A stretch of DNA of 64,000 nucleotides from Eremophila alpestris peregrina (taxonomy: Eukaryota > Chordata > Aves > Passeriformes > Alaudidae), in NCBI GenBank assembly GCA_009792885.1, contig WMCF01000018.1, positions 4,763,029 through 4,827,028 on the forward strand. The letters are read 5' to 3'. Below the pieces are notes generated by a model, which saw only the letters and a list, made by a program, of their open reading frames with translations, searched no databases and was not told where the DNA came from. The translations under genes were made by a program, and so were the position numbers. Of this stretch, positions 1 to 12,370 are shown in pieces. Each line of letters opens with the position of its first letter. Within the stretch, counting starts at the first letter, position 1.

Positions 1-3000
1 AATATTATTTTTATTTCCTAAGTGTTTTTCCACACTTTATTACATCTTCTCTTTTGTTTTTAAATGTTACTATGCCTAACTCTGAATTTATGGAAGTTCT
101 CATTAAAAGACAAGACCCTGCATAGTCATTTAAGAGTAGCAAATGATCATTTGAAATAAAGATAATTTATAATTTGGCATAAAACTATTCAGATTCAGGT
201 TACCATTTAGTTATTTAAAAACTGTTAAAATTGATCTCTTAATGAGAAAGGTTTTCATGTTTCTCAACAAATATTCCATCATTAAAAATTTTTGAAAGTT
301 TCTATTTTCAGCACAAAATGCAAATTTTTATTCATAAAGATGAAAGAAATTGCAAAATGACCATTCTGAAATATCTTCTCTGCATTCCCCTCATGCTGTC
401 CTTAACCTGGAAACTGGAATATTAGTTTAGGAAGGTCAAAATTTTTATTAATTTTTGCCTTGCATTTAGCTCAGTTCCAGGCATAAAATGGTGCACCAGT
501 TTAGACTTGTAGTGGTAGGAAAATATGCTAAGACTCATAATTTGCATTTTTATTTGCACAGATAAAATCTTAGTGACAAAATCAGCATTCAGCTGTCTGT
601 TAGGAGCAGGAGATGCTGTGTATCTCTTCCCATTCTTTAAGTGAGACCCCAACCACTGAACTTGTGAGATCAGTAATAAGGAGGCAGAAATGTTAGTAGA
701 ATGTTCCTCAAAGTCTCACAATCGTTAAAAACTAAATCTTTAATAAATAAATAAAACCATAATAAATAAATCTTGAAAAATGCATAATTAAAAAATTATT
801 TATTTTTTAGTTTATTTTTTATTTATGAGGGTTCCTAAACCCTCTACATAAAACTACAAGGAACTACAAGTACAGCCTTTTGCTTTTCATGTCTCCACAT
901 TTCTTGATAAGTTGTTGTTACACCATGGCAGCTCAATGCTTCAAATAAAGAAGTATTGACATTTTGTACTACAAGTTTGGCAAAATAATAAACTAAAGCC
1001 ACCATGCTAATTATTACTTAAACTAACACAACCAGCTGATAAAGCATAAGTTGTGGTGTAGTCCACCACATTTCTACAGCATGATTTGTCCAAACCAAAA
1101 AAGAAAGGAATGGTTGGAACAGAACAATGTGCTGTTTCTTCCATCCTTTGTCTGTTCTGGATAAAGTGATCCCTTCATTTTCCTTTGTTCCAAAACCAGA
1201 ATTTCTAATAAATATGAAGAGAGTTTCCCTCTTTTTATTCCATTCAGATTTTTAAGCTTCTATCACCTGAGTCACACAAATATTCAATAAAGATTAATTT
1301 TCTGATAAAACCGTATATTTTTACCAACATTCTGAAACAATTTCTTATTCTTTATGTAAAAACTTTAAGAACTAATGAGCTCATTTACTATTGTTCGTAT
1401 TCTACCAGAGTCCTATTGTTGTCAGGCATTAAATAATATGCTATTAAAATAATATTTTTTACAGATTCACATGCCCACTGTAGAAAAGCTTCTTTTAATG
1501 CATAATGTCTTCCTGTCAATGCTAAAAGAAGTTAAATAATCAGATTTTCCTATTTTCTGATTGCTTTCAGAAATTAATTTTAGCGTGTGTCATAAGTAAA
1601 TGGAATATTTATGGCTTCTTACTGGGACTGTGTCTCCCCAGGATGAATATGTGTGAGAATGTGGGAGGAGAAGATGAGAAGATTAATAGAAAGACTTTCT
1701 AATAATCTAAAAATTAATGAGTTCACGCACTCCTCCATTCTGTACCTGTGGAAAGATGATTCAAAGCTGCAAATGTGGTGGGCATGTGGTTTAAAACACG
1801 CTGAGCACTGTGAAAGGGCAGGTGGAGGAGCTGTGAACAAGAGCAAGGTCAGGGCCTTGGCATGGTGTGAAAAGGAGCTGTGGATGATGGTGAAGCAGAG
1901 GCTCAGGTCAGTGCTTGGGTTCTTCTTCAAGCAGGGGAACATCTGAATGAAAGCAGGGATAAAAAATATGCAAAAAATCCACTTGCATTTCTAAGTTCTG
2001 TCACTTCCTTAATTATTATTTCAGGTAATTATTAAAAAAAAACAACCCTGACAATTATCTTTCCTTTGGTTTCTCCGGCTGTAAAATGGAGCAAGTATCT
2101 GCTTCCATTCTTGATTTGTCCAGGTTGGCAGAGTAAGTTGCTGCCAACAGTCCATTCTGATGATCTCAAACACAAGGTGACATGAGATCTAATGCTGCAT
2201 GTCATTTTTTATCAATAATATAGTGCACTTTTTAAAATAGCCCTTTATTTGTCTCTTGCACACTGTAATGTAATGTCAGCTTTCTTGGTGGTATAGAAGT
2301 GCTATATCCTTCAGAAATCTGAATTTCTGAATAGCATTGACAGTCTTTATCCTGATCCTTGATGAGAACAAATTAATTTTGGACTCATTTTCTCTTCCCA
2401 CAAATCCACATTGTCTAGCCTGGTTATTAGATCAGATACAAAATTCTATTTAATTATTGTATCATAGTTTGGGGGGGAGGGTGTAATGTGGTAGTATCAC
2501 GTACTGTTAGAGTAGAAGGAAAAATTATTGATCAGTGTATGCACTCCTGTAAATAAGAAATTATTGGGAAGAGAAAGGTCACCACATGGTGCCTTTGTCA
2601 TGAGGCAAACATACAGAATTCTTTATTTGTGTATTATTTAAATATCACAGGGAATTTTCCTTTAACGAAAAACAGGATTCTTCAAGAAATTAAGACTGGA
2701 TTCATAGACAGAACTGTCTGACTCCTGCTTCTGATTACCTTATACACAATTATCACAATTTAGAATTTAACCACAAACTGATTTCTCTTCTCTTTAGGGA
2801 CTCTTTGGTGCCATGATAATGTTATTTTTAAAAAAGGAAAACACTATGAATAAATTTATAAGGCCCCATTATATTTTTCTGGGGGTACTGAAGACCAATA
2901 AGACCTTGAGAAACCTCAGCTTAGAGGAACATTCAGCCATGGCTTATGTGTGCAAAGGGCTCTGGCAGGGGCAAATGCTGGGGGACACAGGGAGAACATA

Positions 3001-4513
3001 GGAAAGGATGGTGCCAGACCTGGACAAAATTGTGAAGCAGTAAAAGACCTAATATTGGCCACTACAGTGAAAGTACACACATATATATAGGGGGACCTAA
3101 TTGCAAAACTGTCATGCTGCCTTTTTCACAGCCACACACAAGGATGACCCAGTAGCATCTCCAAGGAATGCTCTGAGCCGTATTTTACCCCATCAGGATA
3201 CCAGAATTTGAGAAAGCCCTTTTTCTGCCTTTGCCTGTCCATTGCCTGTTTGGAATGTCACAGTTCATGTGTCCCCCATGTCTCCTCTGCACTGCTCACC
3301 ATGTTTTTTGGGCTTCTCAAGCACTGAGTCCCTCCAGGTGCCCCACAGCAAGGGTGAGCCCACTCACTGCTTTCCTTGGATTTCCCATAAAGGCAGAGCA
3401 TCTTTAACTTCCCAGTTTAACCTGAATAAAAATTAATGATAAAGAAATAAAATATTTTATTAAGTGAGCCTTAAGGCCAGGCTTTGAACTGAAACAGGAG
3501 AAACTAAGAGTTTCAAGCACACAAGATTTGTGATTTGAATGAGCACCTGACAGTTTCTCTGTAGTTCCCCTTACAGATTAGTTCCCGGATTCCTGGGTGC
3601 TGTAACTAAGGGTGTGAGTTTGTAACATCTCTTTTCCATGTGACAGATGCACTCCACCCCAGACTGCCTTGATCTCTCCCTAGTTTCTTCCCCACAATGT
3701 CGCAATTTACAGGTGGGAAGATTTAAATGTGTCTGTCCTGGCTCCCATCTCACTTCCTGGGGATGGATTAGGGAGGCTGAACTGCAGGTGCCTCCAGATA
3801 TCACAGCTGATTTTAAACCTTTTCCTGCACCTATCCCATAAACCAGTTTCTGCAGGGAGAGGCATCCATCATCTCCATGGCACAAGCTACCTTCTACACT
3901 GCAGCAGGTGATTGTCTCTCAGCAGCTTTGCCCTGCAGAACATGGGTGCCTGAAAGCTGTTTCTACTATATATATGTCTAATTGAACAGAAAATATGTTT
4001 TACTTTCCTGTTAAAGCCAATGTAATAGGTTTTTCTTATTTGGCAGAGAGACTTCTCATTCAAACATCAGTTCAATGTTTGACTGTAATATATTTGTTTT
4101 AGTAGCTAAACAACAGCATTTGCTTTTACCCAAATAGCTGACCCTATACTTTTCAGAGATTAATTAAGATTGTTGGAGTTCTGAGGCTTTTAAGGTTCAC
4201 TAGGATAACAACATCCATAAAATGACATTTACAGACTAGATAAGCATAATTCTTTTACAAGCAGTCACTTAGAAAGTGATGTTTAAATACCAGTTTGTTA
4301 AAGAGGGCAACAGCAATTCTAAAATTCAGGCAATATCAAAAAAATACAAGAGCAATTAATGATTTAATGTAATTGGCAAATAAAGTTTGTTCTGTAAAAA
4401 AATAACTTGTACTTTGATTGCCAAAGACAACGACTTCTAAAAAACAACAAAGGCCATAGGGATCTTGATGAATTCATAATCAGAGATTCCCTGCATTTCA
4501 CAGATCCATAATA

Positions 4514-4580
4514 GTTTTGTTTGTTTGTTTGTTTGTTTGGTTGGTTGGTTGGTTTGGTTTAGTTTGGTTTGTTTTTTTTT
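4514..4580. repeat. (GTTT)n/(GGTT)n microsatellite
   Basis: About five GTTT units are followed by four GGTT-type units and then GGTTT/AGTTT variants, ending in a T run. The shift from GTTT to GGTT within one tract is typical of a simple repeat that mutated and re-expanded. It lies in otherwise unique sequence and no element boundary is seen beside it, although it could be a decayed tail of an old retroelement. Confidence 0.85.
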
Positions 4581-5865
4581 CCCTTAGCAGTGATGTGGAG
4601 TTTAAAATTCCCAGATCATCTGAGAGTCTGCATCAGTGTTGGTCTTCTATAGTGAATTAATGATGGAAAAACCCCTGTCCACCTGTCAGTGAGTACAGAT
4701 TCACTATATTTGGTGGAATTTGGTGGAATAAGGAACTATGACAGGCCCTTTTTACTGGCCAGGTTATTATTTCTGGTGTTCCATGCTCTACTGCAATGGT
4801 ATATAAACATCATACAAGCATTTGCAAGCAAATGGCCTTTCTCTGTGAACTTTCCTTCTTCATCCTTGTTTCCTCAGCTTTCTCCTTCAATTCCCACATT
4901 ACTCTGTGCCCTCACTTCTTGTCCACTCTAACCAAGTGTTTCCCTGTCATTCTGCCTGGTATTGTCCTTTCCTGATTTTTCCTCTGTCTCACACATATTT
5001 CCTACCTTCCTTTATCTTCATTGTTCCTTCTCTCTAATCTTACCCCTCAAACTTTCTGGCATTTAAACTTTTCTTTTTAATGTAGGACATAAATGAGGTA
5101 AAGTCAAGTGAGAGCAATTATCACAATTGTCTGTATATTATTGAGCTGGTTATCAGAAGCACCTAGTTCTTATGTACAAATGGAAAATATAGGAATGAGA
5201 AGAGAGAAAACCAAACCATTACAGGGTTCCCTATCCCTGCCCTATCATGGAGAGAATTTATCTTCAGCTGTAAATATTATTTATTATAGCAGAGGTTCAA
5301 CAGATGGAAATAGAAATCTAGAGCCAGAGCATCCATCCAGTGGTGAGGGCAGTTAGCTGCTCTGGAAACTCACTTTTAGTAATTTCTCACTAATACATCA
5401 AATTGATACAAATTAGATTTCTCTTACACTGGTGATCACTCAAAGATGAAATAGTGAGAGGCAAAATCTGTCAGAGGGATTTTGTAAGGAGACTTTATAA
5501 TATGATGGAATGTCCTTTAACAACCAAGCGACTACCTTTGAATTCCCATTTTTATGTCATATTCAGTGACTGGCAGCAGAAATAACAAAGCCTTCTGTTA
5601 TTGTAATGAAAACATTGAATATGCAGTTTTAAAAAATATTCATTTACAATCAAAGCAACAGAGGCCAAATTTTCCACCAGTTACAAAATAATTTTGGAAT
5701 GGTGCAATGGGGAAAAGGACTTTGAGTAACAGACAGTGAGACCTGCATTGGCTGACCCAATTTTTCCTGATGTTATAATAAGGCAAATAAGTTATGCTTG
5801 TTCTTAGCCTTTTTTGAGGCAGTAAAAAAAATTAGAGAAAAAACCTCAAACATATGAATCTAGAA

Positions 5866-5885
5866 TTAAGATATTTATATCTTAA
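5866..5885. repeat. Short perfect inverted repeat
   Basis: TTAAGATAT and ATATCTTAA form a perfect 9-bp stem around a 2-base TT loop. It is entirely A/T except for one G:C pair, so chance is a fair explanation in this base composition. No element boundary coincides with it. Confidence 0.7.
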
Positions 5886-6398
5886 AAATTAATTCTAAAC
5901 AGAGTGTAAATAAAAAAGCCTTCCAGACTCTCATTAAGAGCCAATTTTCTTTAACTGATGGGTTCCTGAGAATGTAGGCTATGGATTACTCAGTTTGAGT
6001 ACATCTGTGTTAATCCACAGTGACAGAAAATGTGATTAAGTACCTTCTATTAGCCCAATCAAAAAATTCCTGAAGCAAACACTTAATTTCAAGCATGGCT
6101 ATAGCTTTTATTGGTTTTATTAGGACTTAGGCATGGGAATGATACTTAGAATGCCTTTAATTAACTTGCAAATATTTGTATCTTTTTATCCTTTTCTTTG
6201 CTAAAGTCAACAAGTGTTGCCTCTAATTTTGTCTGCTTGTTTTAACTTCAAATATTGATAAATGCTTTTAGTCTAGCAAAAATCATGATACATGAAGTCC
6301 TTAAAGACTTAGTACACTTATTTTATTCTTAATTATTAGAAAACACATTTCTAGAAAGTTTATTGCATTTCTTTATTTAAAAGAGATTATAGAAGTTA

Positions 6399-6442
6399 AA
6401 AAAAAAGTTTTACTCGAGTAAAACTCAAGTAGCTTTTTTTTT
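6399..6442. repeat. 20-bp perfect palindrome inside an A-tract/T-tract imperfect inverted repeat
   Basis: The centre, AGTTTTACTCGAGTAAAACT (6406-6425), is a perfect palindrome with no loop and an XhoI-type CTCGAG core. It is preceded by a run of A and followed, after a short unpaired stretch, by a run of T, so the arms extend imperfectly to roughly 44 bp. No terminal repeats of a known transposon were recognised. It may simply be a cruciform-prone spot, or the remnant of a small hairpin element. Confidence 0.75.
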
Positions 6443-6624
6443 GCTAGAGATTTTGCTGGAGATATTCACAAGATTTTTTTCAAAACAGACAAATTCAAAT
6501 TTACATATTACAAAGAAATGGAAAACTTTTTGTCATCATTAAGAATGATATTGGATGATGGCTGAATTTTATCACACAAGCAGGTGGCAAAGAATTCCAT
6601 CAATTTGATGAGGATCAAGGCTAG

Positions 6625-6865
6625 AATTTCATGATGAGGGCTAGAGCACTCCTCCTATGAAGACAGGCTCAGAAAATTGGGGTGTTTCAATATTGAGAAG
6701 ACTCCAGAGTGGCCTTCCAGTACTTAAAGGGGGACTAAAGGGAAGATGGAGAGGGACTTTAAAAAGTGACATGTAGTGATAGGACAAGGAGGAATGGCCT
6801 TAAATTAAGAGAAGCTAGGCTTAAAATAGAGCTTAGGAAGAAATTTAGTCCTCAAGTCTATAGGT
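6625..6865 (+). mobile_element. CR1 LINE remnant, ORF2 end and start of the 3' region
   Basis: The run resembles the last part of avian CR1 ORF2 and what follows: a block like 'GGGCTAGAGCACTCCTCCTATG', then a copy of the 'CCTTCCAGTACTTAAAGGGG' block at about 6713, then 'GTGATAGGACAAGGAGGAAT' at about 6775 and 'TTAGGAAGAAATTTAGTC' at about 6834. These blocks appear in the usual CR1 order. Small deletions and substitutions break the reading frame. Both the 5' part and the final tail are missing, so this is an internal fragment of an inactive copy. CR1 normally encodes an endonuclease/reverse transcriptase and inserts by target-primed reverse transcription with heavy 5' truncation. Confidence 0.85.
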
Positions 6866-7876
6866 TTACACACACAAGTTAAAATGTTTGTCAAATGTGT
6901 TCTTTAGTTCCACTGAAGACAGAAGGGTTATCTCAAAAAGTGTGCTCCAACTCCTGCAGTATGGCAGATATTGTCCTTCAAGGAGTTCTTCTCCAAAGAG
7001 GTCAGATGAATTCCTAGAGCCTGGTGAAAACATTTATGAAGCAACTTTTAAAAACTCAGTAAGAGGTTGAGAAATCTTGTCCTAATGTATCCTGCCTGCT
7101 GGGAAGGGGATAAAAGTTATTCAGTGTGTTAATTTGTTATGTGGAAGAGAAGTGACACAGTGAAAATTGGAAGTCTTTTTACATCAAGTGAGATGTGGGC
7201 TTTGTTCAAAGATACATTACAGCTACCCGCTGAGTGCAGGGAGATATCTTACTGCATGAAATTTCAGTGCAATATGTTGATTTCAGAGCATCTTGCCACA
7301 AACTACTAATTAATATAAAATGAAAGACTCTCTCGATCTGTAATAGACTAAAAAAAGCCCACTAAAATTACTGCTGAATGGCATTTCAAAGATGATAATT
7401 TATTTTTGCCCTGAACAAGACACTTAAAACATTTTCAAGGACATCACGTCTTTAGCCTTTAAAATATCAACTAATTATCAAATCAATGATCATTTGGGGG
7501 AAAGTAATGAAGTATGGAAAATAACCACTTGAAATTATATAAGTCATTACTGCAAAGTATTTAAAACTGGTAAGTCATTAGCAAAGAGATTTAGTGTGTA
7601 GGTATTAAATGCCTCAAAATTTTATAAAAAAGACAAATTGCATTTTAATCGTCATAATTTCCTATAAAATAAGCAAGTTGCCCTTTCAGGTTCTTTATAC
7701 TTATCTAATGCTTGTTTATTTTTCTAAGGAGATATTAATTCATTTATTCAAATTATTTTCAGCTTTTTAAAAAAGTTCACACCACTTAATGTTAACATCA
7801 AATATAGGGAAGTATTTGAAATAGCAGTGAGCAGAATGACTGAAAGTTTGAGTGGAAATACTTAATTATATGCTTA

Positions 7877-7896
7877 ACTCATGATTATTCATGAGT
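7877..7896. repeat. Short perfect inverted repeat
   Basis: ACTCATGA and TCATGAGT form an 8-bp perfect stem separated by a 4-base TTAT loop. Nothing nearby gives it a role. Chance occurrence is plausible over 64 kb. Confidence 0.65.
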
Positions 7897-10800
7897 AATC
7901 AGTCTTTGGAGTTCAATAACTGCATAAGTATTTCCAGGATTGGGAACTTGTTTATTGTATTTTGATACTTTTATTAGTTTAATAAACCATGGGTTTACTG
8001 TATCAATTTTTGATCCAGGCTTGCTACACATTTCAAAACAACTTTCCTCATTTCTTTTTGCAAATAGTTTATTCATGTTTTCTCACAAATGCACAGATGT
8101 GCTGATATGGAATGGGGTGTGGAGAAGGCAGAGGCAAAAGAGTTTCTAGGGCTTTACTTTGTTATGGTCTTCTTTTTTTCCTGACCTCCAAGGAATTTCT
8201 CACCCACAGAGTCTCTAGGTGATGTGATCTGTGCTACAACCTCAGGGGTTTGCCTGAAATCCAGTCTATTTGCTCTGCTTCTAGAAAAAGTGAGCTAAGC
8301 ACTTGCCAGAGAAAGGTGGAGACTCCTTTGTGCTCAGAATCATTTTATCAGCAGAAAAAAAAATAATTATGTATATTCTACAGTCTCCCAATTTATGTAC
8401 TTCTTATGCTGTGAAGAAACCCTTCCCTTTTTATCTGAATTCAGGAAGTTCAAATTCTTCTCATGGGACATGACACTCAGTGCCACAGGCAACTTTCAGG
8501 GCCTCGTGAAAGAGATACTTCATGTAAGATCTCATCTTGATTTGGGTAGAAAAGTTTTTCTTAAACCCCAGCTCAGTTCTGTACACCATCTGTACACCAG
8601 CTGGATATATCCTCCATATTTAGTATGTAATAAGTGTATGATAGATAATTATACAGCCTCTTATAAGAGATTTTTAATTGCACACTATGCATAATCCAAA
8701 AATTTCAACAACTTTGATAGAAATTTTGAGAGTGCAGGTGATAAAGAAAAATCTGATTTAGCATTTTAGGTAAGAGAAGCAAGTGGGGTACTGGCAAAAT
8801 TTGCTGTCATATTAAAACAAAATGTCTTTTGTGTCTCAGAATAAAATGGAGAAAAAAGTTTTCTCTCAACCTTCCTGTGTTTTTGTCCAACACTGCTAGT
8901 TTTCTGCTTCTCATGTTGGTGTTGTAGCTCTGATTTGACAGACACATCCTATTTTCCTGTTATGGACTAAACTATAAAGATCTCTTGCAATTGCAGTCCA
9001 CATCTTGAGCTCTGGTTAAGACCCATGGGAGAGATAGATGCTTAAAATATCTAAATCAAAATATATCTTCTGTATATCTTGCACGTGGGAAGAAGACTTT
9101 GTATGATCTGTCCAGGCAGCCTGATTGTGACATCGAATTTGAAGCTTCCCAAAGTATGCTTAATCAATGAAGCACATGCTGTGACTTACCTGTAGTTCTG
9201 AACATTCCTGGTGCAGCCCTCGAGGAAACAGGACTGCAATGCTCCAGGGTGTTCCTGTTCCCTGCACCCAAATATTGATCTGCTGAGTTAAAGAAAACCA
9301 TCTGGGATTACCCAGCAAATTTCCTCCTAAAGAAACATGTGCTTCAGCAGATTTCTTTACTTCACTACTCTGGGAAGATTAGAGGAAGCACAACTGTTTG
9401 GAGGACAAACACCATATTCTTGAGGAGTGTTTTTTGAGTTATGATAATTATAGGTTCTAATGAAAGGTTTTGGGGGAGAGTTTTTCACCTCTGTGGGGTG
9501 GGGTTCTGGCTGCATCTTCAGGTTTTTCCCCCTCAATTTAAGATTAATAAAGAACCAACTCTGAAAAAAAAAATAGTAGAGCACTAATTTAGGGAAAAGA
9601 ACCTCAGTCAGATAGCAGTAATTCAGAAACAGGTCTCTAAAAGCCACTTCTGTTGCAAAGATTTAACATAAGTATAATTGTAATATGGTGTTATTACTAT
9701 TGTTTTGCCAATTAGGAAAAAAATGATGAAGAATAATAAAATGTGACAAATAAATAGCTTTTCCAAATGCCTATTCCTGGAGCTATAGAGCAGCTAGGTG
9801 CTGCTGATGTCTTTCATTATTTAGCAAAATGACAACTGGCTAGAAAATCAGAACTGTACTAGACTAGGTTAGACTTTAACTACTTTTTAATGTGTAGGAG
9901 TATTTTGCACCTTGTTATATCATTCTATAAAATGGATCACTGACATTATATTTAACTTAGATTGTAAATATAATTGGACAACTGTAAATTAAGTGCACTA
10001 TGTAAATATCAACTACCATCAATGGTGCAAAATATATTTGATTCATTTTGAAACTAAGGCAGAACTTTTCTTATGGCAGCACCTTTTGACATCAGATCTA
10101 TGGTAAAAATTCTAATTTCTTCTTCAAGATGTTCAATTGCATTCTGTGTTCTGCTCTCAAACTCATTGTTCCTGCTGGATGTGACAAGGACCAAAGAGCA
10201 CTTGCTGATTTCTGTATCCTGGCCCTAAAGAAATTTCATTTTGATTCATAAAATAAATGAATATGATACGAATGTTACTGCTGGAGAATTATTATGTATC
10301 TCTGCCATGTCTGATTTACCTTATTTCTTCTGTGTTATACTAGAGCTTTCTGGTATAAATTGAAGTCAAACCATATCTTGAACTGAACTGTTGTTTACCT
10401 CTAGGAACAGATACCTCTGAGCCAGAAAATTGGGACAGACAATAAAATTTGGATTTTATCTAAAGTTGTGGTAGCCTTACCAGCCTTAAATAGGTGATCA
10501 AATAACCTCATAAACTCACACATGCTCAGTATTCAGTGTCTCCCCTTCTTTTTGCCCTTTACAGATAATCAATTCTACATGAAGAAATCAGTGTAACAAG
10601 ACGAGCTCTATTTTCTATGGACACAAAAGTCTGAGGCTATATATTGCTAGCCATAGGTTGCATATCAAAATCATAATTCTCTCAAAAAGGGATACAGTCT
10701 TTTACAATACAGCAATTCTAGCCATGGGCACTGAAAACCAGCTAATTAATAAGTTTTCATGGTGGCAATGCAAAGCTTCACTTGGTGCTCTGTCATAAAT

Positions 10801-12350
10801 TGTGCATAAAAGAAAGATCCCTTCAAACAAGGTTAATTGCTGTTTTTATTGAAAAGGTGTAACTAGAAGAAAAATTAAACCATTTCTAAGACCCAAATCC
10901 CACGTTTTACATATTCATTAGAGAAATGAACATGACTGATATAAACTGCAGAATACATGGAAAAATGAAAAAACCCCAATAATACAAAAGCAAATTACCT
11001 TTCCTCTGTCTTGCAATGAAGAAGACTATGGATCTGTTATGTGAGACTGAGAAAAAAATAAAATCAGCTTGGGGAAATTTTTCTCTTAACTGAGAATTTG
11101 TATACTCTTCCTAGATGTTCACTGTATTTTTTAACAAGCAGAATAAGGAATAATCCCTACTGAGCACCACTTTTAGCTGCAAGCAAAGCAAAACAAAACA
11201 AGCCTGTATAAAAATTGTAAATGCTAAGAGCTTCCTACAAAGAACCATATTCAAGCAGGAAAAGATTTTTCTCTGCAGACTCATATCTGAGCTTTTCCCT
11301 TCAAGCTGCATACACTGACAAGCAACTAAAGGAATTTCAGTTGCCAATAGCCTATTGCAGATGCAACACATTAATGAGGATGAGGTGTCATTGCCCTAGT
11401 GCTGCTGTGAGCTCAGTGTTTCAAACACAGTGCTTCATGGTATTTCTTTTCCATTTGGCATCCTATTATCCAGTGGAATATCAGCATCAGTGGAATTCAA
11501 TTTGGTCTCCACGTGTTATTGATGAACAAATGATAACTATTTTGCCTTTGTTTTATTAAGGATATTAAAGGGCAGAAATATGAATTCTGATAAAGTTAAT
11601 CAACCTTTAGTGTGCAAACTTGAAGTGGAATAGCATACTTGCAGTACTTCTGTGAATTTATGTCATATATTTCCTTTAAATGACCATCCATGTTTCTGCA
11701 GCAATGTTACCTCTGAAAATGTTTCCATGGTGAATGCAGGCAAAGCATCCTGTGAGAAATACTTACTTTTATAATATGATACAGAAACCAAGGTAAATGG
11801 TAAAAAAATGGATGGGTACTGTATTCTGGGGATTATAGTAATGTCTTAGAAGGCTTCAATGTGCACTTAAATAGAAAAATGATATTTCATGTGAAAGTGT
11901 GTTAGGCTCAAATTTTTGTTTATGGTCAAGATGGAAGCACACCTATATCTAAATTACAGAATTTATTTATTATGACTTACATCCTAAGAATCTGTTTACT
12001 ATTAGTCTGAATCTAATTGTAACAGAAAAAGAAAGAATAATAATGTAGTTAACATTGTAAAACATAAACTTTTTGTGTTTTATCCTTCTCCTGGTTTTTA
12101 TGATCATCCTTCCCTTGCTCTTTTGACCTCCAGTGCCAGTGCACTCATCATCAGTGGAGGTTTTCACATCAGCAGCAGCTGCCAGGATCAGGTTCCCTGA
12201 GGGGCAGCCAGGTCCCCTCCAAGTGCACTCACAGGGAGATCTCCACTCAATCCCTGGGTCTTCCTATCCACACAAAAGTATAAAGATCAATGTGGATGGC
12301 CCCACATGTTGCAGGGATTAAAGAAACTTCTGTGTCTCAGCCCTGGTCCC

Positions 12351-12370
12351 TCATCGTATCCATACGATGA
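12351..12370. repeat. Short perfect inverted repeat containing CpG
   Basis: TCATCGTAT and ATACGATGA form a 9-bp perfect stem around a 2-base CC spacer. Each arm has a CpG, which is uncommon in this CpG-poor background. It sits at the right edge of a GC-richer patch (about 12130-12350). It might be a binding site for a dimeric factor or a fold-back, but no context confirms either. Confidence 0.65.

Larger units (their letters stand above)
1..6620. other. Unique AT-rich non-coding stretch
   Basis: No exon, RNA gene or clear mobile element was recognised here. The sequence is AT-rich with frequent stops in all frames. A somewhat more GC-rich patch at about 1619-1946 is open on both strands (about 107 codons on minus, 97 on plus), but neither translation resembles a family I know and no splice or promoter context supports a gene. 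A second moderately GC-rich patch lies at about 3120-3910 and also matches nothing I recognise. The stretch includes a GTTT/GGTT microsatellite and two short palindromes, listed separately. Confidence 0.6.

Noticed and set aside
11221..11559. 112-codon plus-strand open frame
   Set aside because: No recognisable domain, an overlapping 86-codon frame on the opposite strand, and AT-rich base use like the flanks indicate a chance frame.
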